Source of the DNA: CAZRIE01 sp964600075
Lineage (GTDB): Bacteria > Bacteroidota > Bacteroidia > Flavobacteriales > Flavobacteriaceae
Direction of reading: 5' to 3'
Length of the DNA: 43,305 bases
Assembly: GCA_964600075.1 (NCBI GenBank)
Contig: CAZRIE010000027.1
Coordinates: 1-43,305, forward strand
Positions 23,072-30,484 of this stretch are shown piece by piece; position 1 is the first letter of the stretch; each line of letters starts with the position of its first letter. The notes beneath the pieces are model-generated. The model saw only the letters and a program-made list of their open reading frames with translations. It did no database searches and was not told where the DNA came from. Both the position numbers and the translations under genes were made by a program.

Positions 23072-25498
23072 ATGAAAGGTCTTACCAAGCAGATTTTATT
23101 ACCTATCTGTTTACTTGTTTTGCTGCCATCCAAGGCTTTTGCACAAACCATTGATCTTAGTAAATCAAAAATTATTTGCTTTGAGACGAAAGATCGATTG
23201 GTGCTCAACTCAATTTCTGTCCTGCGGGAGGAAATTGAGAAAAGATGCCATATCGAACTGTCAGTAGGTAAAAAATGGCTAAACGATTCACAGACCCTAA
23301 TTGCAATTGGGCTTGAAGGGCGTTTGGGAAAATTTCCCAAGGCATACCGAAACCATATCGAAAGTATGCCAGCTATAGAAAATGAAGGTTACAAAATTGC
23401 CGTTCTTGAGAAATCGAACGCTGTTTTGGTCGTTGGCAAAGACTCCCGGGGTGTATTGTATGGTATTGGAAAATTGCTACGGAAAATGGACATGACATCG
23501 GGCCAGCTTCTTTTACCCCAAGATTTAAACATGGCCTCTTCACCCAAATATCGGATTCGGGGGCATCAATTGGGTTACCGCCCCAAGACCAATTCATACG
23601 ACGCTTGGTCGGCACAGCAATTCGATAGCTACATACGCGACCTTGCAGTTTTCGGGGCAAACAGTATAGAGATTATGCCGCCCCGAACGGATGATGATTT
23701 TACTAATGTACACATGAAAAGGCCGGCAATCGATATGATTGCGGAGCAATCAAAGATTTGCGATAGCTATGGAATGGACGTCTGGATGTGGTATCCCAAT
23801 ATGGGAAGCAATTATACTGATCCCGATTCCCTCAAGGTAGAAATTGAGGAACGTCACAAGATTTTTAAGGCCCTGCCTCGGCTTGATGCACTTTTTGTGC
23901 CCGGCGGTGATCCTGGGGATTTGGAACCCGATGTGCTTTTCGATTGGCTTAAACGGGAAGCGGAAGTATTACATAAATACCATCCCAAGGCAAAAATCTG
24001 GGTTTCCCCTCAAGTTTTTAGACCTACGAAAGCATGGTACGACGCCTTCTACGGTCATGTCAACAAAGAATATTCCTGGTTTGGCGGAATTGTTTTCGGC
24101 CCGTGGATAAAAACACCGATTCAAAAAATAAGGAAAATCGTCAATCCAAATATCCCGATTCGGAGGTATCCGGATATCACGCATAGTTTGAGCAGCCAAT
24201 ATCCCGTTCCCAAATGGGACCTGGCCTACGCCATAACTTTGGGGCGCGAGTGTATCAACCCTCGGCCGGCCGATGAAAAAATGATTCATAACGCCTTTGA
24301 CGAGTACGCCCAGGGAAGTATAAGCTATTCCGAAGGCACTAATGACGATGTCAATAAAATCATCTGGAGCGATCAGGACTGGAATCCGGAAACCCAAGTT
24401 ATAGAAACACTCCGGGATTATGCACGATATTTTATCGGACATGGTTATGCCGAAGAGGTGGCACAAGGAATGCTGGCTTTGGAAAAGAATATCCAAGGTC
24501 CCTTGCTTACCAATGAGGGTGTATTGCGCACACTACAACAATGGCAGGAAATGGAAAAAAGTGCTCCAAAGGAAGTACGCGATAATTTCCGTTTTCAAAT
24601 GGGGTTGATTAGGGCATATTTTGATGCCTATCAATACAGAAGATTGGTCTACGAGACCGAATTGGAGCAGAAGGCACGGGAACTATTGTTATCGGCTAAG
24701 GAAGAAGGTTCATTGACTGCCATCAAAAAAGCAAAGGAAATTTTGTCAATGGCTTGGAAAATACCGATTATGGCGTCATGGAAAGAACGATGCCTTGAAT
24801 TGGCCGATGCATTGTTCGAAAGTATCGGTGCCCAATTGACCGTTGAGAAACATTTTGCAGCCGATGGGCGTGGTAATTTTATAGATAATATTGATTTGCC
24901 TTTGAATGATGCCCTGTGGCTGCTCGATCAACTTTCGGCCATCGAGAAAAGTGCTGACGAAAACGAACGCCTGCAAAAAATCGATGAAATGCTCCAACGT
25001 ACGAATCCTGGGCCCGGGGGTTTCTACGACAATTTTGGGGCACCGAATAGTTGGGGAAAAGTGGTTTCAGAATTAAGCCAAGAAGAAGACCCCGGAAACC
25101 TTGCCTCCGCGCGTGTTAGTTTTGGCGTCGGGTTGCAAGGCGAAGAATGGGTACACGAAATAACTGCCAAAGGTTTCGACGGGCAATCCGTTCCGTTATC
25201 GTGGATGAACCAAGTTACTACCCTTTACGACGAACCGTTGAAAATGGTTTATAACAATTTAGACCCCCAAGGCTCCTACACGGTGCGTGTTGCCTATACG
25301 GGGCGTTTCCGTTCGCGCATGAAAATGACGGCGGATACCATTCCAATTCACGATTTCATCGAAACAGGAATACAACCTTTTTACGAATTCAAGATTCCTT
25401 CCGCAGCAATTAACGATGGCGTGTTAGAATTAAAATGGACGTGTGGGGAAGGGGAGCGGGGCTCGCAAGTCTCGGAGCTATGGCTCATTAAGGATTAG
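23072..25498 (+). CDS. Secreted glycoside hydrolase-like enzyme, paralogue B of 6074-8401
   Basis: 808 residues with a type I signal peptide (KAFA|QT, cleavage after Ala24), unlike the lipid-anchored paralogue A. Domain order is the same: zincin-like N-domain (about 30-155, DSRGVLYGIGKLLRKM), barrel beginning RGHQLGYRPKTNSYDAW, FVPGGDPGDLEP, RRYPDITHSLSSQYP, TLGRECINPRP, SEGTNDDVNKIIWSD, then helical and C-terminal beta parts (NPGPGGFYDNFG, VSELWLIKD). The shared blocks point to one reaction in both enzymes. Different export routes suggest cell-surface versus periplasmic action. The precise CAZy family is not assigned here. Possible catalytic acids are in PGGDPGD and SEGTNDD. Confidence 0.78.
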   Translation: MKGLTKQILLPICLLVLLPSKAFAQTIDLSKSKIICFETKDRLVLNSISVLREEIEKRCHIELSVGKKWLNDSQTLIAIGLEGRLGKFPKAYRNHIESMPAIENEGYKIAVLEKSNAVLVVGKDSRGVLYGIGKLLRKMDMTSGQLLLPQDLNMASSPKYRIRGHQLGYRPKTNSYDAWSAQQFDSYIRDLAVFGANSIEIMPPRTDDDFTNVHMKRPAIDMIAEQSKICDSYGMDVWMWYPNMGSNYTDPDSLKVEIEERHKIFKALPRLDALFVPGGDPGDLEPDVLFDWLKREAEVLHKYHPKAKIWVSPQVFRPTKAWYDAFYGHVNKEYSWFGGIVFGPWIKTPIQKIRKIVNPNIPIRRYPDITHSLSSQYPVPKWDLAYAITLGRECINPRPADEKMIHNAFDEYAQGSISYSEGTNDDVNKIIWSDQDWNPETQVIETLRDYARYFIGHGYAEEVAQGMLALEKNIQGPLLTNEGVLRTLQQWQEMEKSAPKEVRDNFRFQMGLIRAYFDAYQYRRLVYETELEQKARELLLSAKEEGSLTAIKKAKEILSMAWKIPIMASWKERCLELADALFESIGAQLTVEKHFAADGRGNFIDNIDLPLNDALWLLDQLSAIEKSADENERLQKIDEMLQRTNPGPGGFYDNFGAPNSWGKVVSELSQEEDPGNLASARVSFGVGLQGEEWVHEITAKGFDGQSVPLSWMNQVTTLYDEPLKMVYNNLDPQGSYTVRVAYTGRFRSRMKMTADTIPIHDFIETGIQPFYEFKIPSAAINDGVLELKWTCGEGERGSQVSELWLIKD

Positions 25499-25628
25499 TG
25501 TTAAGGCAAAGTTGAAATGTAGAATAAGGCAATCGTGTATTCTTGCTTTAATTTACGCTAAGTTGTTTTGAAATTTTACGCCCCGTTCTGTAGCTTTCTT
25601 GATCAATGATAAAGTGCCTAATAGACTC

Positions 25629-26810
25629 TTAATCTTTTGGCAATTGCTCCAGTAGAAAACGTTTTATAGTACCGCCCATAATAGCTCGGATCTCTATCTC
25701 GGAAAACCCTTGATCAACAAGTTCCTGTACGATTAAAGGTAATCCGGTTACATCGATAGGCGTTGTGGCCGCTCCTTCAAAGTCGGAACCTAGTGCGACA
25801 TGTTCGATACCTACAAGGTCGCGTACATATTTTATCGCCGCCACGATGTCTTTGACCTCTCCTTCAATAGCACCTTTGAAAAAACCGATACCGATAAGAC
25901 CGTTGGATGCCGCAATTCGCTTGATCTGTGCATCCGATAGATTACGGGGACTGTCTTTGGTTCCTTTTACGCCCGTATGTGATACCACCGTCGGTTTTGT
26001 ACTTAGGTCAAGTATGTCATTGATCATTTGAGGGGATACATGGGCCAAGTCGATAATCATTTCCAGACGATTCATCTCTTTGATTACAGTCTGGCCGAAA
26101 TCGGTCAGTCCTTCCCCCGAAATTCCATGTGCCGACCCTCCCAATTCGTTATCAAAAAAATGGGTGGGCGCCATCATTCTTACACCTTCGTCATAGAGCT
26201 TTTGCACATTTTCCAGTTTACCTTCCAAGCAATGTGCCCCCTCAATACCCAAAAACCCACCGATAACCTTGGGGTCGTCCTTCCTCAATGCGATGAGGTG
26301 TTTAAGGTCATTTTGGGATTCTACCACGATGAATTTTCCATTGTACTTTTCGGGATACAGTTTTAAAGCCCTAGCTTGAAATTCCGCTCGTTTGAACAGA
26401 CTAAACCATTTGTCGGGCCCCCTTCCCTGTAAAAAATTCAATAGGGTAATCATATCGAAAGTATTTCCGCTATTCTTCTGAAAGTTTTGGCCTTTTGGCG
26501 ATTTGGTGACGATGGTAAAAGCCTGCAAGGCCATATTCGCTTCCTGCATTCTGGGAAAATCAAAATGGGCAAAGTCCACTCTTTGGGTCATATCACGGTC
26601 CCAAAGCAGGGCGTCGCAATGCAGGTCGCCAATAAAATCAAGTGAGTCGTAAAGTCTTCTTATCTCTGGCGTTACCCGTACGGTATCAGCAGATTGAACA
26701 AGGTTCTTTTCTTTCTCCAATAGCACAGGCGCGATAAAAACGGCCAATAGGTAAATCAGCAGCACGGAAACTAAAACGTAACTTAATTTTTCTTTCATTT
26801 TATGGGACAT
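25629..26810 (-). CDS. Membrane-anchored M19 (renal dipeptidase-like) metallopeptidase
   Basis: 393 residues. One N-terminal transmembrane helix (about 11-30) leaves the enzyme outside the cytoplasm. The M19 metal ligands are all visible: DLHCD (His64, Asp66), GIEGAHCLEG (bridging Glu), LAHVSPQM and VSHTGVKG (two His) and GSDFEGAATTP (Asp). The family cleaves dipeptides, including those with D-residues, using two zinc ions. It is convergent with the hydrolase gene at 23072-25498 and probably not part of that locus. A second possible start, MKEK, lies 12 bp inside. Confidence 0.9.
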   Translation of the reverse strand: MSHKMKEKLSYVLVSVLLIYLLAVFIAPVLLEKEKNLVQSADTVRVTPEIRRLYDSLDFIGDLHCDALLWDRDMTQRVDFAHFDFPRMQEANMALQAFTIVTKSPKGQNFQKNSGNTFDMITLLNFLQGRGPDKWFSLFKRAEFQARALKLYPEKYNGKFIVVESQNDLKHLIALRKDDPKVIGGFLGIEGAHCLEGKLENVQKLYDEGVRMMAPTHFFDNELGGSAHGISGEGLTDFGQTVIKEMNRLEMIIDLAHVSPQMINDILDLSTKPTVVSHTGVKGTKDSPRNLSDAQIKRIAASNGLIGIGFFKGAIEGEVKDIVAAIKYVRDLVGIEHVALGSDFEGAATTPIDVTGLPLIVQELVDQGFSEIEIRAIMGGTIKRFLLEQLPKD

Positions 26811-27056
26811 TCCAGTTGAATAATCGAGGCCTCTTTTTGGCCATATTTTTTTCCGAATAGGAAAGTATCAAAAAGGGACTGGAAATAGAATGAGAACCTA
26901 TTTCATAATAAACGAAAAGTTACGTATTGCATGTGGTTTAAAAAAACAATTATGCCCGCGTACCCTTTTTTTTATTTGCAATTCTCACAACGATTGCATT
27001 TTGTAACTTCGGCGTGAGGCACCACTTCCCGGCAAACCTCTAAACAGGAGCTAACT

Positions 27057-27704
27057 ATGATAACCACCGTAATATTTGACATGAATGGGGTAATAACCGA
27101 TGATGAAGATTGTCATGAGCTGGCGACCAAAAAAGCATTTGATCAAGTAGGCGCATCGATATCTCCTGAAATTTATCGAAAATTCTGTTTGGGAAGACCT
27201 GATACTACGGCATTCAAAGAATTGATAGGGGAATTTCAGATCAAAGGCAGAAATTCTGAAGATTTGATTTTCGTAAAGACGTTATTCTATTTGGAATTAA
27301 TCAAGAACAATTTAAAAATATACCCGGGAGTAGTCGATTTGATTCATAGACTGCATCAAAAATACACTTTGGCACTTACGACCAGTTCTACCTTTGCTGA
27401 GATGGAAACTGTTCTAAATAAACTCCAAATAGGCAAGCTTTTCAAAACGATGGTTAGCGCTAGAGATGTCAAACACGGAAAACCTGATCCAGAACCCTAT
27501 CTGTTGACGGCAGAAAAGCTGAGAGTCAACTGTGAAGATTGTTTGGTCATTGAAGATTCTGAAAACGGTGTACATTCTGCAAAATCCGCCGGTATGAAAT
27601 GTATTGCGATTACCAACTCCGAAAATCTGGATAATCTTCAACTTGCAGACCGAATCATAGACCAGTATTCTGAAATTACCGAAGCTCTAATACAAAGCAT
27701 ATAG
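27057..27704 (+). CDS. HAD-superfamily hydrolase, beta-phosphoglucomutase-like
   Basis: 215 residues. Motif I reads FDMNGVI (nucleophile Asp8; the second Asp of the usual DxD is Asn10). The cap domain follows (about 15-85), then motif II in ALTTSSTFAEM, motif III lysine in HGKPDPEPYL and motif IV in VIEDSENGVHSAKSAGMKC. The DxN form is seen in some sugar-phosphatase-like members and may weaken acid/base catalysis. It likely acts on a small sugar phosphate. It is divergent from the dipeptidase. It could supply a phosphatase for the sugar locus upstream, but distance and strand changes make that only a possibility. Confidence 0.82.
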   Translation: MITTVIFDMNGVITDDEDCHELATKKAFDQVGASISPEIYRKFCLGRPDTTAFKELIGEFQIKGRNSEDLIFVKTLFYLELIKNNLKIYPGVVDLIHRLHQKYTLALTTSSTFAEMETVLNKLQIGKLFKTMVSARDVKHGKPDPEPYLLTAEKLRVNCEDCLVIEDSENGVHSAKSAGMKCIAITNSENLDNLQLADRIIDQYSEITEALIQSI

Positions 27705-28168
27705 TAACGCTTACAGATTTAAAGAATGTTGTTGTGGTAGAAGTCATATTTTAAAAAGTACAATACTCATTTCAAACTTCATGAATTAGTGTTCCAAACA
27801 AGGTGAATTAATGGAATTTGAGGGAGGGCTTCGTGTTCAAGTAACAGCCGACGACAATATCGCGGAGGTTCAACACCGAAGTTGTAAACAATTGAGTTAA
27901 GGCTTTATCTAGATGGTGATAAATTCAATGATATATCACGTAGTGCAGCTATTACGGTACCACAACAGAGTGGGATATCTAATTTAGGAACGGGTAGTGT
28001 TTGTGCCAAAGGTATTGAGTTGTCGGGCAGTTTATCTGTGGTCAATTCAGGAACGGCCAATATCAATTGATTACGCACTGCCACAAGTATATCGGTGATA
28101 AATGAGAGTTCTGGAAGTTTTCGCGGCTTTGATTTATAGTAGATAACGCAACGGTCAACAATAGTAGC
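27705..28168 (+). pseudogene. Gene-free stretch with a decayed secreted-protein fragment
   Basis: Between 27811 and 28070 two plus-strand frames read MEFEGGLRVQVTADDNIAEV (stop TAA at 27898), then after a frame change LRLYLDGDKFNDISRSAAIT and LGTGSVCAKGIELSGSLSVV, ending at TGA 28068-28070. VTADDNxxEV followed by LYLDG is the pattern of immunoglobulin-like modules in secreted carbohydrate-active or adhesive proteins of Bacteroidota. It is a small leftover, not a working gene. The remaining bases show nothing recognisable. Confidence 0.4.
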
Positions 28169-29395
28169 TTAGGTACTTTTTAGATCCCCACGAATCGTCT
28201 TGACCGCCATCAAAAAGAAAATTGCCCCAAGAACATTGGCGAGTATACTGCTACTAAGTGCCCAGCGTAAAGATTCCACACCTAATGAAGGTTGCAACGG
28301 GTCACTTATTATTCCAACTACAAATGGTCCACATCCAAGTCCGATGATATTGAGTACAAAGAACAGTATAGCAGATGCCATAGCCCGCATTCTAACACTA
28401 ACGATTCCATGGGTAAGTGCAATACAGGGTGCCAAATAGATTGAACTGAGGAAAGCCGGGATGGCAATGGAAAACAAGGCTACATGCGTATTGGATGTGA
28501 AAAAGGAAACTAGGGAAAGGGGTATAGCAAGAATAAGGCCCATCGCAGGTATCCATAGGTACCATCGCTTGTCTTTTTTTTCGATTCGATCGCACAGGTA
28601 GCCGCCCATAAAATAGCCGAGTCCAGTTCCTATCCCAAATATCAGCGAAAGCCAGGTACCTATCTCTCCGCTCGACATCCCATGTAAACGTGCCATAAAC
28701 GAAGGCAGCCATGAGGAAACGGAATAGTTGACAAAGGCCACCATCCCTGTACCCAATGCCAAATACCGAAATGATCTGGCTCGCCAAAGCAACTGAAACA
28801 CTTCCTTGTTCGATTGATGCTCCTGTAGATCCGGATTGTCCTCCGAAAGACCACGTGGGGGCTCTTTTACCGTAAATCGAAGCACCATGGCATAGATAAT
28901 TCCAGGAATGCCAACGACCATAAAGGCCGTACGCCAACCAAAATACTGATCTATCCAGCCTCCACCCAAAAAACCGATTAAAACCCCAATGGAAATTCCT
29001 GTGGAATAAATGGCCAAAGCCGTGGCCCTTTTAGCAGGTGGGTAAAGATCGGAGATTATGGAATGGGCAGGCGGACTTCCCCCTGCTTCTCCTATGCCGA
29101 CCCCGATTCTTGCTAGTAGCAGCTGAACAAAATTTTGGGCCCTACCGGAAATGGCCGTCATTGCACTCCAAATGACTAATGAAACAGCGATAATATTTCT
29201 GCGATTGCCTTTGTCTGCAAGCCTAGCAATAGGTATACCGAAGGAGGCATAAAAAATAGCAAACGAGAATCCGGACATAAGCCCGAGCTGGGTATCAGAT
29301 AGACCTAGGTCTTGCTTTATTGATTCCTGCAGAATAACCAAGATCTGCCGGTCAATAAAATTAAAAATATATACTCCGGTCAAGATAAAGAGCAC
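28169..29395 (-). CDS. MFS transporter, Spinster-like; 5' end cut by an in-frame TAG
   Basis: The readable part is 408 residues from a GTG at 29395 directly after TAG (29396-29398). The same frame is open upstream to an ATG at 29479 (MTEQEPLSPKKISAPDKAAQ...), so the original gene was 436 codons with TAG as codon 28 (likely a Tyr codon before mutation, in the common SPRYRxYVL context). About 12 hydrophobic segments follow. MFS motifs: FNFIDRQILVIL in TM1, RLADKGNRRN in loop 2-3 and GVGIGEAGGSPPAHSI. All membrane segments lie after the stop, so re-initiation at GTG could still give a full transporter. Family members carry organic acids, hexuronates or sphingoid lipids; the substrate here is unknown. 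Confidence 0.75.
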   Translation of the reverse strand: MLFILTGVYIFNFIDRQILVILQESIKQDLGLSDTQLGLMSGFSFAIFYASFGIPIARLADKGNRRNIIAVSLVIWSAMTAISGRAQNFVQLLLARIGVGIGEAGGSPPAHSIISDLYPPAKRATALAIYSTGISIGVLIGFLGGGWIDQYFGWRTAFMVVGIPGIIYAMVLRFTVKEPPRGLSEDNPDLQEHQSNKEVFQLLWRARSFRYLALGTGMVAFVNYSVSSWLPSFMARLHGMSSGEIGTWLSLIFGIGTGLGYFMGGYLCDRIEKKDKRWYLWIPAMGLILAIPLSLVSFFTSNTHVALFSIAIPAFLSSIYLAPCIALTHGIVSVRMRAMASAILFFVLNIIGLGCGPFVVGIISDPLQPSLGVESLRWALSSSILANVLGAIFFLMAVKTIRGDLKST

Positions 29396-29479
29396 CTACC
29401 CCCTGTACCTGGGACTAAATTGGGCGGCCTTATCGGGCGCTGATATTTTCTTGGGGGATAATGGTTCTTGTTCGGTCAT
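29396..29479 (-). pseudogene. Orphaned first 27 codons of the MFS gene
   Basis: The ATG at 29479 begins MTEQEPLSPKKISAPDKAAQ and continues to YRG before TAG at 29396-29398. The segment is a hydrophilic N-terminal tail as in other Spinster-type MFS proteins. It is in frame with the transporter, with no indel. A point mutation is the simplest explanation; a base error in the assembly would look the same. Confidence 0.6.
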
Positions 29480-29748
29480 GGGTATGGTCGTTAATTATCC
29501 CCAGATACATTTTGAACGGTTTCCCCCATTCTTATATCCTACCTGCAATACGTGCAGAGAAGCACTTAGAGCCGCTATTAAATATACCTATTTTATCTCG
29601 AATCACGCATAATTTCACCCTTATTATAGCGTAAGGCGTTGTTTTGGCGTTGCTTTTTTTAGAATTAAATGTCATCCTAAATGTGTACCTTAACGTCACT
29701 TTTTAAAAACAAAATTTCTATTCATAGATAGCCAAATTACCCACCTCC

Positions 29749-30321
29749 TTGGAAAATCTTAAGAACAAAATCTTGTCATATACCCAGGTCAACAAGGCCG
29801 ATTTGGATGATTTGTTTCGTTTCTATAGAAAGATTCGCCTGAAAAAAGGAGAAACATTGGTAAGACCTGGTGATCGCGTTAGCTGTTTTTATTATTTGAA
29901 TGCCGGTTGCGTAAATTATTACAAGGTCGAGGAAGGAAAAATTAAAGTGCTTGAGTTTTATACGGAGGACGTTTTTTTCACAGATCTGTATGCCTATGTT
30001 TTGGACAAACCTGCCATTTCTTTTTTACAAGCGACCGAAGATACCACAGTATTCGCCATTGGTAAGACTGATGTTGAGAACGCCTTTAAGAGATCCCATC
30101 AACTGGAAAGGTTTGGAAGATTATCAATGCAGGATGCCTTTGTAAGGACTTTTACCCGAGTGGAACGACTAAATAACAGAACCAATGAAGAGCGCTACCT
30201 AAGGCTTTTGCAGAAACGCCCAGGGCTTTTCCAGCGGGTGCCGCAATACCTTATCGCCTCCTATCTGGGCCTTACGCCCGTCGGCCTTTCTAAAATTAGA
30301 AAAAGGTTGGTCAAGAACTGA
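29749..30321 (+). CDS. Crp/Fnr-family transcriptional regulator
   Basis: 190 residues. Cyclic-nucleotide-binding-type domain (about 25-120: RLKKGETLVRPGDRVSCFYY, KVLEFYTEDVFFTDLY) and a C-terminal winged helix-turn-helix (PQYLIASYLGLTPVGLSKIR). An in-frame TAG at 29725-29727 limits the start; the only usual start codon at the right place is TTG 29749, with no Shine-Dalgarno site. This is odd and may be a mutated ATG. It precedes the acyl-CoA gene run by 163 bp on the same strand and is the only visible candidate regulator for it. The related gene at 1-504 shares the IASYxGxTPxxLSxIR helix. Confidence 0.85.
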   Translation: MENLKNKILSYTQVNKADLDDLFRFYRKIRLKKGETLVRPGDRVSCFYYLNAGCVNYYKVEEGKIKVLEFYTEDVFFTDLYAYVLDKPAISFLQATEDTTVFAIGKTDVENAFKRSHQLERFGRLSMQDAFVRTFTRVERLNNRTNEERYLRLLQKRPGLFQRVPQYLIASYLGLTPVGLSKIRKRLVKN

Positions 30322-30357
30322 TTGTTTTACCATAGATGTTACCGCGCCTGCCATTTT

Positions 30358-30373
30358 ATTAAACCGGTTTAAT
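30358..30373. promoter_or_regulatory. 16-bp perfect palindrome, putative operator
   Basis: ATTAAACCGGTTTAAT is self-complementary over all 16 bases. It lies in the gap between the Crp/Fnr gene and the first acyl-CoA dehydrogenase gene. The AAACCGGTTT core resembles LacI/GalR or TetR-type operator symmetry. The protein that binds is unknown. Confidence 0.45.
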
Positions 30374-30397
30374 GATTTTGATCTTGGATAACTGTTA

Positions 30398-30459
30398 TCT
30401 TAGAGCTTATCTAAAGACACTACGAACTGACGATCAATGTTTTTAGATTAGCTCTAAGA
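30398..30459 (+). other. Long inverted repeat in the leader of the acyl-CoA operon
   Basis: TCTTAGAGCTTATCTAAA (30398-30415) and TTTAGATTAGCTCTAAGA (30442-30459) are complementary at 17 of 18 positions around a 26-nt loop. No T-run follows, so it is not a simple terminator. The second arm ends 25 bp before the ATG at 30485. It may be an mRNA leader hairpin or the footprint of a small mobile element. Confidence 0.45.
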
Positions 30460-30484
30460 ACTCATAATTCAAAACTATAACAAT

